The notes: generated from the sequence alone by a model not told the origin. A stretch of 61,942 nucleotides of DNA from Flavobacterium frigoris (GCF_900111075.1 NZ_FOFZ01000019.1:1-61942), one strand, 5' to 3'; shown: positions 9,571 through 18,603, numbered from the stretch's first letter. Translations and numbers: made by a program.

Positions 9571-10383
9571 TTAAAAAAACACCACCATCAACCACCAAAA
9601 AATAGGAATACTTTCGACCCAAAAAGTAGAATAATACCTAGACCTTTTTTCATTGGCGAAAGCCAAAAACAAAGAAAGTATTAGAACCAGAATTGCATTT
9701 ACGATTAATTGCTCTTTTATAAAATTAGTTTTCAAAAACTCTAAAAAATAGAAAGGAATCAGTAATAACAAACCAACCATCTTTGTTTTTCTCACTCCTA
9801 TTTGCTGTGGTACCGTTTGTAAATGCGGATCATCATTAGCTAAATCAAGAATTTCAAAAATTAGAATCAGCACAAAAACGAGAATAAAACGTTGGATGCA
9901 TTTGAGATAGAAATCGAGTCCTAAATCACTATGTGCATTAACCAAAGGCAAAACCAATGTAACCCCTACCCAACACAAAGCCACAATATAAATCTTCACT
10001 CCTGCCCAATTTCGGGCGTTCCTTCTATTCGGAAAAAAAGGCAGCGTATACAGCAGTGTCAACGCTAAAACGCCTACGGAAACCAATTGTGTTATTAGTT
10101 GCAATTGGAAAAAATAATACCCTACAGCCGTTAAAGAAAAGAAACTCAATCCGGCAATGATTTTTAACTCATTTCGCATTTGTTTTTTTTGGGCTCTTGC
10201 CAAAGCATCGTACTTCACAAAATTATAACCCACTATGGTTCCAAAAAAAGCAAAATTAGCCATGCCTTGATCAGCAGAAATGTGGAACATAAAATATGTC
10301 ATTCGCACTAGTGCATACACGGATAAAGCCACATGAATGCTACTCCTGATATAAAAATCAAATACTTTTTTAAAACTGATCAT
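9571..10383 (-). CDS. UbiA-like integral membrane protein
   Basis: 270 aa with about eight hydrophobic segments, an inner-membrane protein. The stretch FEILDLANDDPHLQTVPQQIG (about residues 175-195) resembles the second Asp-rich motif of UbiA prenyltransferases (DxxxD followed by a T-x-P-x-x-x-G turn). A first motif (NxxxDxxxD) is only weakly visible as GYNFVKYDALARA near residue 55, so catalytic competence is uncertain. If active, it would transfer a prenyl chain to an aromatic or other acceptor. It is divergent from gcvP and convergent with the peptidase gene. Neither neighbour suggests a substrate. The UbiA fold is likely; the exact function is unknown. Confidence 0.6.
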   Translation of the reverse strand: MISFKKVFDFYIRSSIHVALSVYALVRMTYFMFHISADQGMANFAFFGTIVGYNFVKYDALARAQKKQMRNELKIIAGLSFFSLTAVGYYFFQLQLITQLVSVGVLALTLLYTLPFFPNRRNARNWAGVKIYIVALCWVGVTLVLPLVNAHSDLGLDFYLKCIQRFILVFVLILIFEILDLANDDPHLQTVPQQIGVRKTKMVGLLLLIPFYFLEFLKTNFIKEQLIVNAILVLILSLFLAFANEKRSRYYSTFWVESIPIFWWLMVVFF

Positions 10384-10478
10384 TAAACAAAATTAATCAA
10401 TTATGAACAAATACACCATTTAGTTGAAAATTTCATAAAAAATCAGTCCAAAACCTGATTTAGATTGTTTATAATACT

Positions 10479-10486
10479 TATTTTTG
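10479..10486 (+). promoter_or_regulatory. -7 promoter box of gcvP
   Basis: TATTTTTG matches TAnnTTTG. It lies inside the longest possible gcvP frame (which begins at 10465), so translation must begin downstream; this supports the ATG at 10519. Confidence 0.6.
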
Positions 10487-10518
10487 CACTACTGAAAACA
10501 CAACATTACTACACTTAC

Positions 10519-13362
10519 ATGAAAACAGACTCATTTGCTTTAAGACACTTAGGACCAAGAGATCACGATTTACCTAAAATGTTAGAAACCATAGGTGTTG
10601 AAACTTTAGATCAACTAATTAACGAAACTATTCCATCTGATATTCGTTTGAAAAAACCTTTGGATTTGGAGCATATTATGACTGAATACGAATATGCTAA
10701 TCATATTAGATTATTAGGTCGCACCAACAAGGTTTACAAATCGTACATAGGTTTAGGCTATCACCCCACAATTGTCCCACCGGCAATTCAAAGAAATATT
10801 TTTGAAAACCCGGGATGGTACACTGCTTATACACCGTATCAGGCAGAAATTGCTCAAGGAAGACTGGAAGCAATTTTAAATTTTCAAACTACAGTTATTG
10901 AGTTAACTGGAATGGAAATAGCCAATGCATCTTTATTAGATGAGAGTACTGCCGCTGCTGAGGCAATGGCTTTATTATTTGATGTTCGTTCAAGAGATCA
11001 AAAGAAAAAAAATGTTAATAGATTCTTCGTTTCTGAAGAAATATTACCTCAAACTTTATCCGTCTTACAAACCCGTTCTGCACCTATCGGCGTAGAATTA
11101 GTAGTTGGGAATCACCAGGAATTTGATTTTTCAAATGAATTTTTTGGAGCAATCCTTCAATATCCTGGAAAATACGGTCAAGTTTACGATTATGCTGACT
11201 TTATCAAAAAAGCGGCTGAAAATGACATAAAAGTGGCTGTTGCTGCTGATATTTTATCATTAGTAAAGTTAACCCCTCCAGGTGAAATGGGAGCTGCAGT
11301 AGTAGTTGGAACCACGCAACGTTTTGGAGTACCAATGGGTTACGGTGGACCACACGCTGCTTATTTTGCTACAAAAGACGAGTACAAACGCTCTATGCCA
11401 GGAAGAATCATTGGTGTATCACAAGATGCTGACGGAAATCGTGCCTTACGTATGGCATTACAAACCCGTGAACAACACATCAAACGTGAAAAAGCAACGT
11501 CTAACATTTGTACTGCTCAGGTTTTACTATCTGTAATGGCAGGAATGTTTGCTGTTTATCACGGACCAAAAGGATTGCGATACATTGCAAACAAAGTCAA
11601 CTCAATGGCAGTGACTTTGGCTGATGCGCTAAATAAATTAGGCGTTCAACAAACGAACACCTATTTCTTCGATACCATTGTGGTAAAAGCCGATGCTAAA
11701 AAAGTTAAAGCAATTGCAGAAAAAAACGAAATCAATTTCTTTTATATAGATGACGAAACGATTTCTATTTCGCTAAACGAAACGGTTTTGTTTGAAGATA
11801 TTAACGAAGTAATTACTGTTTTTGCTGAAGCATTAGGGAAAGAAGCTTTTGAAGTAAGTGAATACACAATTGAAAATAACTATCCAACGAGCTTAAACAG
11901 AACAACCGAGTTTTTAAAACACGATGTTTTCAATAATCATCATTCTGAAACTAGTTTGATGCGTTATATCAAAAGATTAGAACGTAAAGATTTGTCGTTA
12001 ACCCATTCAATGATTGCTTTGGGTTCTTGTACCATGAAGTTAAATGCAGCTGCTGAAATGCTGCCTTTAAGTATGCCTTACTGGAATACTATCCATCCAT
12101 TTGCTCCATTAGATCAAGTGCAAGGGTACACTAAAATGCTTAAAAAACTAGAGCATCAATTGAATGTAATTACAGGTTTTGCCGGCACTACATTACAACC
12201 AAACTCTGGTGCGCAAGGAGAATATACCGGATTAATGACTATTAGGGCGTATCACCTTTCAAGAGGGGATGACCAAAGAAAAATCTGTTTAATTCCCGCT
12301 TCGGCTCACGGAACAAACCCTGCTTCGGCTGCGATGGCTGGAATGACGATAATCGTTACCAAAACGATGGAAAACGGTAATATTGATGTAGAAGACGTAA
12401 GAGAAAAAGCCCTTCAATATAAAGATCAACTGTCCTGCTTAATGGTAACTTACCCATCTACACATGGTGTTTTTGAAAGTGCTATTAGAGAAATCACACA
12501 AATCATTCATGATAATGGTGGTTTAGTGTATATGGATGGTGCAAACATGAATGCGCAAGTAGGATTAACAAATCCAGCGACTATTGGCGCTGATGTCTGT
12601 CACTTAAACTTACACAAAACTTTTGCTATCCCTCATGGTGGTGGTGGACCGGGAGTTGGGCCAATTTGCGTAAACGAAAAATTAGTTCCGTTTTTACCAA
12701 GTAATCCATTAGTTCATGTAGGTGGAGAAAAAGCGATTACTGCTGTTTCTGGCGCTCCTTATGGTTCTGCTTTAGTATGTTTAATTTCTTACGGGTACAT
12801 TTGTATGCTAGGATCTGAAGGGATTACAAACGCTACTAAATACGCGATTCTAAATGCAAATTATATGAAAGCACGTTTAGAAGCACATTATCCAATTTTG
12901 TACTCTGGAGAAAAAGGAAGAGCAGCCCACGAAATGATATTAGACTGTAGAAGTTTCAAAGAAAATGGTATTGAAGTGTCGGATATTGCAAAACGTTTAA
13001 TGGATTATGGTTTCCACGCGCCAACCGTTTCTTTCCCAGTTGCAGGAACTTTAATGATTGAACCAACTGAATCTGAAGATGTAGCTGAATTAGATCGTTT
13101 TTGTGACGCTATGATTTCAATTCGTCAAGAAATTGAAGCAGCATCAGCAGACGAACCAAATAATGTGTTGAAAAATGCACCTCATACTTTATCGATGTTA
13201 ACTGCTGATTCTTGGACATTACCGTATTCAAGAGAAAAAGCAGCTTATCCACTAGACTATGTTTCAGATAACAAATTCTGGCCAAGTGTTCGTCGAGTAG
13301 ACGAAACATACGGAGATAGAAATTTAGTTTGCAGCTGCGCTCCTATTGAAGCGTATATGTAA
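10519..13362 (+). CDS. gcvP: Glycine dehydrogenase (decarboxylating), P-protein of the glycine cleavage system
   Basis: 947 aa from the ATG at 10519, the standard length of the fused single-chain P-protein. PLP-dependent, it decarboxylates glycine and passes the aminomethyl group to lipoyl-GcvH. The N-terminal half begins with SFALRHLGPRDHD and contains SLLDESTAAAEAM. The C-terminal half has the PLP lysine K700 in HLNLHKTFAIPHGGGGPG and the SAHGTNPASA motif. The frame is open from 10465, but those 18 residues contain the -7 box, and family members start near MKTDSF. gcvT and gcvH are not adjacent. The last 89 bp (13273-13361) occur again at 16427-16515, beyond two unrelated genes. Confidence 0.97.
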   Translation: MKTDSFALRHLGPRDHDLPKMLETIGVETLDQLINETIPSDIRLKKPLDLEHIMTEYEYANHIRLLGRTNKVYKSYIGLGYHPTIVPPAIQRNIFENPGWYTAYTPYQAEIAQGRLEAILNFQTTVIELTGMEIANASLLDESTAAAEAMALLFDVRSRDQKKKNVNRFFVSEEILPQTLSVLQTRSAPIGVELVVGNHQEFDFSNEFFGAILQYPGKYGQVYDYADFIKKAAENDIKVAVAADILSLVKLTPPGEMGAAVVVGTTQRFGVPMGYGGPHAAYFATKDEYKRSMPGRIIGVSQDADGNRALRMALQTREQHIKREKATSNICTAQVLLSVMAGMFAVYHGPKGLRYIANKVNSMAVTLADALNKLGVQQTNTYFFDTIVVKADAKKVKAIAEKNEINFFYIDDETISISLNETVLFEDINEVITVFAEALGKEAFEVSEYTIENNYPTSLNRTTEFLKHDVFNNHHSETSLMRYIKRLERKDLSLTHSMIALGSCTMKLNAAAEMLPLSMPYWNTIHPFAPLDQVQGYTKMLKKLEHQLNVITGFAGTTLQPNSGAQGEYTGLMTIRAYHLSRGDDQRKICLIPASAHGTNPASAAMAGMTIIVTKTMENGNIDVEDVREKALQYKDQLSCLMVTYPSTHGVFESAIREITQIIHDNGGLVYMDGANMNAQVGLTNPATIGADVCHLNLHKTFAIPHGGGGPGVGPICVNEKLVPFLPSNPLVHVGGEKAITAVSGAPYGSALVCLISYGYICMLGSEGITNATKYAILNANYMKARLEAHYPILYSGEKGRAAHEMILDCRSFKENGIEVSDIAKRLMDYGFHAPTVSFPVAGTLMIEPTESEDVAELDRFCDAMISIRQEIEAASADEPNNVLKNAPHTLSMLTADSWTLPYSREKAAYPLDYVSDNKFWPSVRRVDETYGDRNLVCSCAPIEAYM
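13273..13361 (+). repeat. 89-bp direct repeat, copy 1 (3' end of gcvP)
   Basis: Identical over 89 bp to 16427-16515. This copy encodes the true C-terminus of GcvP (from [11 protein letters not shown] to EAYM) and the first two bases of its TAA stop codon. The sequence after it differs from that after copy 2. The copies frame the M48 protease gene and its partner. Confidence 0.98.
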
Positions 13363-13393
13363 AACTAAATTAACATTCCCAAAATAAATAATT

Positions 13394-13423
13394 AAAAAAG
13401 TCCCGAGAAATCGGGACTTTTTT
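13394..13423 (+). terminator. Terminator after gcvP
   Basis: A 13-bp stem AAAAAAGTCCCGA / TCGGGACTTTTTT with a GAAA loop, 32 bp after the gcvP stop. It differs in sequence from the terminator after the duplicated gcvP tail at 16539. Confidence 0.88.
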
Positions 13424-13425
13424 AT

Positions 13426-13433
13426 TACACTTG
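13426..13433 (+). promoter_or_regulatory. Probable -7 box of the M48 protease gene
   Basis: TACACTTG differs from TAnnTTTG at one position. Being just after the gcvP terminator and before the protease gene, it favours the GTG start at 13463 over the upstream TTG at 13436. Confidence 0.4.
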
Positions 13434-13462
13434 CATTGGCAAATCAATTCTTACAAAACGCT

Positions 13463-14809
13463 GTGAAAAAAAATCTAAGCTGCTTATTATTTATCTTATG
13501 GTTTTGCTCCATTCAAGGGCAGAAAAAAGATTTTAGTTACTCCCCAAATAATGTTGACTCAATAGAAAACTACCTTAATAAGGTAACTAATAATAAAATA
13601 CTTAGTTTCGAAATTAAGCAACAAAAGAGGGTAAAGGAAATACTTCTAGAAAGAAAAACTCATTTTTTAAAAAGCATTAAAGACAGTACATTTATTTTTG
13701 ACGAAAAAATCCATACCTATTTAAATAAAATTCTTGCAGAAATATACCATTCTAACCCCCAAATACAAACCCAGGATTTTTATTTCTTGATTAACAAATC
13801 CCTAATTCCTAATGCTGCATGTTATGGGAATGGCATCTACACTGTTAACCTAGGTATGTTCAATCTTATTAAAACTGATGACGAGATGGCTTATATTATT
13901 TGTCATGAATTATCACATCATATTTTGAAACATAATGACAAATCCCTTGAGAATTACATCAAAACATTCAGCTCTAAGGACGTCAAACAACAAATCAATA
14001 CGGCCTCCAATAAAAAATACGGTCGGAGATCAGCTATAACATCGCTACTGAAAGACTTAAAATTTAATTTCATGAAGCGAAGTAGAATTGCAGAGACCCA
14101 AGCTGATTCTCTCGGATATATTTTGTTTAACAAGACCAAATACAATAAACATGCTTCAGTAGATATCCTTAAAAAGCTAGATCTTTCTGACGAAATGATT
14201 TTTAATAACCCAACTAATTTAACGACTCACTTTTCTTTTGAACAATACCCATTTAAAGAATCCTGGATAGAAAAGGAGGATAAGATATTTAACCTCTCTG
14301 AAAGTGCAAATGATTTACAAATAGATAAAGATTCCATAAAAACACATCCCGACATTCCCCTAAGAATTGAAAAACTGAATCGGAATAATATAATTGTTGC
14401 ATCTAATTCCAATACAAATGAAATCGAATCAATTCAAAAAAGAACGTATGAGAATAGTATCCAAATATTTTCTGACGACTTAAAATTAGATTTCACTTTA
14501 TACCAATTATTGTCACTTCACGAAAAAGGCCTACTAGATGACAAAAAATACATTAATGAGGTGGCCAACTTGTTAAAAAAATTATATGATCTAAAAGAAA
14601 AGCATCTTTTTGGCAAATATATTAGTCCATTAAACTCTTTCTCTGAAGAAAATTCTATTAATGAAATACGACTATTTTTAAACAATCTTGAACTTAAAAA
14701 CATAAAAAAAATAGGCTACTATTTTTGCAAAAAAAACGAGTTGCTATCTAAAAACGACCCTGAATTTCAGGACAGTTATAATTTCTTCAAAAATTTAAAT
14801 CAAAACTAA
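13463..14809 (+). CDS. Secreted M48-like zinc metalloprotease
   Basis: 448 aa from the GTG at 13463. The frame is open from a TTG at 13436, but that codon abuts a -7 box, and the GTG begins a normal signal peptide (KKNLSCLLFILWFCSIQGQ). It is probably periplasmic or surface-exposed. The zinc site is H148-E-L-S-H152, with the third ligand in E211-T-Q-A-D215, the arrangement of M48 peptidases (HExxH plus ExxxD). Family phrases include IPNAACYGNGIYTVNLGMF before the active site. The C-terminal half (about 250-448) is Lys- and Glu-rich and helical with no domain I recognise. The gene for a second secreted protein starts 19 bp downstream, so the pair is likely one operon. Both lie between copies of the gcvP 3' end, a sign of insertion. 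Substrate unknown. Confidence 0.82.
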   Translation: MKKNLSCLLFILWFCSIQGQKKDFSYSPNNVDSIENYLNKVTNNKILSFEIKQQKRVKEILLERKTHFLKSIKDSTFIFDEKIHTYLNKILAEIYHSNPQIQTQDFYFLINKSLIPNAACYGNGIYTVNLGMFNLIKTDDEMAYIICHELSHHILKHNDKSLENYIKTFSSKDVKQQINTASNKKYGRRSAITSLLKDLKFNFMKRSRIAETQADSLGYILFNKTKYNKHASVDILKKLDLSDEMIFNNPTNLTTHFSFEQYPFKESWIEKEDKIFNLSESANDLQIDKDSIKTHPDIPLRIEKLNRNNIIVASNSNTNEIESIQKRTYENSIQIFSDDLKLDFTLYQLLSLHEKGLLDDKKYINEVANLLKKLYDLKEKHLFGKYISPLNSFSEENSINEIRLFLNNLELKNIKKIGYYFCKKNELLSKNDPEFQDSYNFFKNLNQN

Positions 14810-14828
14810 TACAATCAACAAACAAATT

Positions 14829-16370
14829 ATGAAAAGAACCCTTACTCTACTGTTAACAGGCATTTTGGCTAATTTAACATTTTCGCAGACCAGCAAAATA
14901 GAACAGGTCAATACATTTATCGTCAAAAATTCAGGTTCAATTTTAGATAAAGAAAAAGATGTTGATGGTTATTATTTCTTCTATGAATTAGATAAACTAA
15001 AAAAAGGAGACCGCGAATTTGCAATTCAAATTTTAGACAAAAATCTAGTTGAAGTTGCTAAAAAGAAATACATTGACAATAAAAACACTTTTTTAATGAA
15101 AAGTGTTTTTAACAATCAAGCAATGATATTTGCTATGGCAAATATCAAAGAAAAAAAAATAACCTTGTTGACCTTTGACAAAAAAGCAGAACAAAAGCCA
15201 ACCATTGAAATTCCTCTCGAATCTATAGAAATTCGCTACATTCTAGCGATGCAGCAATCTGGAGATTTTAACGTATTATTTCCTGTAGAAAATAAAGGAT
15301 TCATTTTCAATAGAGTTATCGACAATAAAAAAATAGGTTATTCTTTAGCATACTACCCTACTGATGGCGGACAGTCATGGGAGTATAGTTCCCCAAAAGA
15401 CTCAAAAGAAATTTTATCCATAAATCCTATCGAAGTAAACGATAAAGTAATTGTTGCTTTAGAAGCATCCAAACCAGGTATTTTATCAAGGAAATTTACA
15501 ATAAAAACTAAAGTAATAGATGTAAAAACAGGTAAATTATTATTCGAAAAAGAGTACAGTAAAATTAGCAAGCCTAGGATAATAAACAATGCATTTCTAG
15601 ACAAAGACAGTAATATTGTTTTAATGGGTGAGTACTTCAAAGAAGGTGATAATATTTTTGACGATAAAAGTTTAGGATTATTTACAGAAGTTATAAATTC
15701 CTCAGGACAAACATTAAAAGAAAACTTCACTAGCTGGAAAGAAGATGTTGCAAAAATCGCAAAGGTAGATGGTAATTACATTGATGATAAAGGATATGTC
15801 TATTTTCATAATATTGTAAGAACAAAAAGCAACGATTATTATGCCATTGGAGAATTCTACAAAAGAACAGCAAGCGCTGGTGGTATAGCACTTACCGCGC
15901 TATCCGTTTTAGGTGGTGGCGGTGGTGGAGCATCAGTTACACAATTGACTATAACTAACTCTGTAATATTTAAATTTAATGTCGATTTTAAACTTACTGG
16001 AATTCAAGAATTCGAAAAAGGAAAATCAAGAGCTCCTAGTTTATCTGATTTTGGAAGTCCTCAATTAAACGCACACGCATTAAAAGCTTACGGTGCATTT
16101 GATTATGAATACACTCAATTAGACAAAAAAAACGATCGTTTTTACGCGTGTTTCATCGATTATGAAAGATTGAAAGGCGAAAAAAATAAAAATGCATTTA
16201 AAACAATTATTTATGATGAAGGAAAATTAACCGAAGACAAAATATATTTAAGCAATAACGATTCTAATTTTCGCATTTTGCCTGCTAAAATCGGAAATGT
16301 ATTGCTATTGGAATACAATAAAAAATCTAAAGAAATACTATTACATTTAGAAAAGCTGAATATAAAATAA
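14829..16370 (+). CDS. Secreted protein of unknown function, partner of the M48-like protease
   Basis: 513 aa with a clear signal peptide (MKRTLTLLLTGILANLTFSQ), so exported. The body looks like a chain of beta-strands with short charged turns, reminiscent of beta-propeller proteins, but no repeat motif is firm enough to name. A hydrophobic, glycine-rich segment, IALTALSVLGGGGGGAS (about residues 355-371), interrupts the fold and could be a loop, membrane-active piece or cleavage region. There is no T9SS C-terminal domain and no lipobox. It starts 19 bp after the M48-like protease gene, so the two are probably made together and may act together, for example as enzyme and substrate or regulator. 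This link is inferred from position only. Confidence 0.7.
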   Translation: MKRTLTLLLTGILANLTFSQTSKIEQVNTFIVKNSGSILDKEKDVDGYYFFYELDKLKKGDREFAIQILDKNLVEVAKKKYIDNKNTFLMKSVFNNQAMIFAMANIKEKKITLLTFDKKAEQKPTIEIPLESIEIRYILAMQQSGDFNVLFPVENKGFIFNRVIDNKKIGYSLAYYPTDGGQSWEYSSPKDSKEILSINPIEVNDKVIVALEASKPGILSRKFTIKTKVIDVKTGKLLFEKEYSKISKPRIINNAFLDKDSNIVLMGEYFKEGDNIFDDKSLGLFTEVINSSGQTLKENFTSWKEDVAKIAKVDGNYIDDKGYVYFHNIVRTKSNDYYAIGEFYKRTASAGGIALTALSVLGGGGGGASVTQLTITNSVIFKFNVDFKLTGIQEFEKGKSRAPSLSDFGSPQLNAHALKAYGAFDYEYTQLDKKNDRFYACFIDYERLKGEKNKNAFKTIIYDEGKLTEDKIYLSNNDSNFRILPAKIGNVLLLEYNKKSKEILLHLEKLNIK

Positions 16371-16426
16371 TAGTACTTTAGGAACTATATTTATGTTATT
16401 TCCAAATAGTCTATGTAGCCAATACT

Positions 16427-16515
16427 AAATTCTGGCCAAGTGTTCGTCGAGTAGACGAAACATACGGAGATAGAAATTTAGTTTGCAGCTGCGCTCCTAT
16501 TGAAGCGTATATGTA
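16427..16515 (+). pseudogene. 89-bp direct repeat, copy 2: detached gcvP 3' end
   Basis: Identical to 13273-13361. It encodes the last 29 residues of GcvP up to Met, followed by a TAG stop where the real gene has TAA. Just upstream, codons still resemble gcvP (TATGTAGCCAATACT against TATGTTTCAGATAAC), so the fragment was once longer and has decayed outside the identical block. It has no start and cannot be a gene itself. It may be the original gcvP end displaced by an insertion, or an end brought in by the insert. Confidence 0.93.
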
Positions 16516-16538
16516 GTATCAAGCATTACCAATAACTA

Positions 16539-16569
16539 TAAAATGCCTCGAGACTATCGAGGCATTTTA
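16539..16569 (+). terminator. Terminator after the gcvP tail copy and protease operon
   Basis: A perfect 13-bp stem TAAAATGCCTCGA / TCGAGGCATTTTA with a 5-nt loop and a T-rich tail. It may be the ancestral gcvP terminator, left behind the detached tail. Confidence 0.85.
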
Positions 16570-16806
16570 TTTTTTTATTTTTCCGCCTATAAATATCACA
16601 TGTTTTTTCTATCAAAAAAAACAGTAATCAACCGACCCTAAATCAATACTAAAAAAACTATGGTATTTTCGAATAATTATTAAAAAATCATCAGTATTTT
16701 AGCCAAATAATTATTATTCTATAATTATATGCATGCATAGTAAATAACATGCCTATAATCATTTTTTTATCATTAAATTAGCATAAATTTTTTGGAAAAC
16801 AAACCG

Positions 16807-17865
16807 ATGAAAATAAAAATAACTGGAATAGGAAGTTACATTCCTGAGAAAAAAGTAAGTAATACAGACTTTAGTAATCACGTTTTTTTGAATGAAGATG
16901 GTACACCTTTTGGTTATCCGAATGACGTGGTCATAAAAAAATTTAAAAGCATAACTGGAATTGAGCACAGGCGGTATGCCAACGACAATTTGAACTCGTC
17001 TGACTTAGCGTTTTTGGCATCCAAAAAAGCAATCGAAAACGCAGCTATCGACCCTGAAACTATCGATTACATTATTTTTGCGCATAATTTTGGCGACGTA
17101 AAGTATGGTACTTCCCAATCTGACACACTTCCAAGCTTGGCTACCCGAGTTAAGAATAAATTACAAATAAAAAACCCAAAGTGCGTTGCCTATGACATCC
17201 TTTTTGGATGCCCCGGCTGGATTGAAGGTGTGCTTCAAGCAAATGCCTACATTAAATCAGGAATGGCACGCCGTTGTTTGGTTATTGGTTCTGAAACCTT
17301 ATCAAGAGTGGTGGATGACCACGATAGAGATTCCATGATCTATTCAGATGGCGCTGGTGCTTCCATTATAGAAGCTTCTGATGATGAAACAGGATTGCTT
17401 TCCTATGAAAGTGGTACTTATGCTATGGAGGAAGCTAACTATTTATTTTTTGGAAAATCATACAACCCAGAAATAAACACCGATACGAGATATATAAAAA
17501 TGCACGGTCGTAAAATTTATGAATTTGCATTAACTACAGTTCCTGCCGCAATGAAAAGCTGTTTGGACAAAAGTGGTGTTGCCATTGACGATGTCAAAAA
17601 AATTCTTATTCATCAAGCCAATGAGAAAATGGACGAAGCAATCATACAACGTTTTTATAAACTTTATGACAGACCCGTCCCTCAAGACATTATGCCCATG
17701 AGTATTCATGAGTTAGGAAACAGCAGCGTCGCGACAGTACCTACTCTCTTTGACCTATTAATTAGAGGCGAAATAAAAGATCAAAAAATCAGTAAAGGCG
17801 ATGTTCTACTATTTGCTTCTGTTGGAGGTGGAATGAATGTCAATGCATTTGTTTACAGACACTAA
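16807..17865 (+). CDS. 3-oxoacyl-ACP synthase III-like condensing enzyme
   Basis: 352 aa from the ATG at 16807; an upstream TTG at 16792 would add five residues but is less likely. It has the thiolase fold and the full KAS III triad: Cys135 in LFGCPGW, His269 in IHQAN and Asn305 in ELGNSS. The N-terminal ITGIGSYIPEKKVSN and C-terminal FASVGGGMNVNAFVY are family-typical. It would condense an acyl-CoA or acyl-ACP with malonyl-ACP. It is not in a fatty-acid cluster here, and it has an insert (NEDGTPFGYPNDVV) before the conserved TGI segment that sets it apart from classic FabH. It may serve a specialised acyl product such as branched or aryl-polyene-like lipids; that is speculation. Single-gene unit with its own terminator. 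Confidence 0.88.
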   Translation: MKIKITGIGSYIPEKKVSNTDFSNHVFLNEDGTPFGYPNDVVIKKFKSITGIEHRRYANDNLNSSDLAFLASKKAIENAAIDPETIDYIIFAHNFGDVKYGTSQSDTLPSLATRVKNKLQIKNPKCVAYDILFGCPGWIEGVLQANAYIKSGMARRCLVIGSETLSRVVDDHDRDSMIYSDGAGASIIEASDDETGLLSYESGTYAMEEANYLFFGKSYNPEINTDTRYIKMHGRKIYEFALTTVPAAMKSCLDKSGVAIDDVKKILIHQANEKMDEAIIQRFYKLYDRPVPQDIMPMSIHELGNSSVATVPTLFDLLIRGEIKDQKISKGDVLLFASVGGGMNVNAFVYRH

Positions 17866-17898
17866 GTTTCTAGACAAGAGAATCAAGTTTTACAGCAT

Positions 17899-17941
17899 AA
17901 AACCACAGTTAAAAAATCACCTTTTTAAACTGTGGTTTTTT
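17899..17941 (+). terminator. Terminator after the KAS III-like gene
   Basis: A 12-bp stem AAAACCACAGTT / AACTGTGGTTTT around an A/T-rich loop that can extend the pairing, followed by T residues. Confidence 0.85.
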
Positions 17942-17987
17942 CGTTTCTATCTACATATAAATCTGTGAAATAAGAACCATATGTTTG

Positions 17988-17995
17988 TATCTTTG
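17988..17995 (+). promoter_or_regulatory. -7 promoter box of the methyltransferase gene
   Basis: TATCTTTG is an exact TAnnTTTG match. It falls at the very start of the longest open frame (17985), so the real start codon must be further in, at 18042 or 18048. Confidence 0.6.
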
Positions 17996-18041
17996 TACCT
18001 TTATAAACTATAATGAACGAGGGGTTACTTCGTTCCTAGCA

Positions 18042-18569
18042 ATGACTATGTACGAAAAAACGTTTCCTAACAAAAGATTCAAACACACTTTAGAATTTCT
18101 AAACAAACACATTTCAACCTCTGAAACTATTTTAGACTTAGGTGTCGAAAACCCCTTTTCTAAAATCATGAAAGAAGAAGGGTTCTCAGTAAAAAATACA
18201 AGCGGTGAAGATTTAGACCTAAATCAAAACGTATTTTCTACAGCCAAAACGGATGTGGTTACCGCTTTTGAAATTTTCGAACATTTATTGAATCCCTACA
18301 CTATTTTAAGCGAAATAAAATCAGACAAACTTTTCATCTCTATTCCGATGCGTTTGTGGTTTTCTCCTGCTTACCGAAGTAAAACAGACATGTGGGACAG
18401 ACATTATCATGAATTTGAAGATTGGCAATTAGACTGGCTGTTAGAAAAAGCAGGCTGGAAAATTATTAATCGCCAAAAATGGACTAATCCCGTTAAGAAA
18501 ATTGGTATTCGTCCTTTATTACGTTACTTTACCAATAGGTATTACATCGTATATGCGGAAAGAGCCTAA
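18042..18569 (+). CDS. SAM-dependent methyltransferase (class I)
   Basis: 175 aa from the ATG at 18042 (or 173 aa from 18048). The motif I region ETILDLGVENPFSK replaces the usual GxGxG with a shorter loop. The post-motif TDVVTAFEIFEHLLNP fits the class I fold. The C-terminal half has MRLWFSPAYRSKTDMWDRHYHEFEDWQ, a pattern shared with small Bacteroidota methyltransferases of unknown substrate. It lies upstream of a glycosyltransferase in the same direction with a 112-bp gap, which hints at a role in glycan or lipid modification but does not prove one. The longer frame from 17985 is rejected because it contains the promoter. Confidence 0.72.
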   Translation: MTMYEKTFPNKRFKHTLEFLNKHISTSETILDLGVENPFSKIMKEEGFSVKNTSGEDLDLNQNVFSTAKTDVVTAFEIFEHLLNPYTILSEIKSDKLFISIPMRLWFSPAYRSKTDMWDRHYHEFEDWQLDWLLEKAGWKIINRQKWTNPVKKIGIRPLLRYFTNRYYIVYAERA

Positions 18570-18603
18570 AGGCAAATTCCACAATAGATGAATATCAAAA
18601 AAT

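Larger units (their letters stand above)
16371..16806. other. Spacer carrying the gcvP tail copy, a terminator and AT-rich DNA
   Basis: From left to right: about 25 bp of spacer; a diverged continuation of gcvP-like sequence (about 16396-16426, reading Y-V-A-N-T in the gcvP frame where the true gene has Y-V-S-D-N); the exact 89-bp repeat; a terminator; then about 220 bp of AT-rich DNA with no open frame, leading to the KAS III-like gene. Confidence 0.7.

Noticed and set aside
10465..10518. Upstream extension of gcvP (18 extra residues)
   Set aside because: It contains the -7 box and does not match the family N-terminus; the start at 10519 fits better.
13436..13462. TTG start for the M48-like protease
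   Set aside because: It lies three bases after the -7 box, and the signal peptide begins properly at the GTG at 13463.
13273..16515. Explaining the gcvP tail copies by a transposon target-site duplication
   Set aside because: 89 bp is far too long for a target-site duplication, and there are no terminal inverted repeats or transposase.
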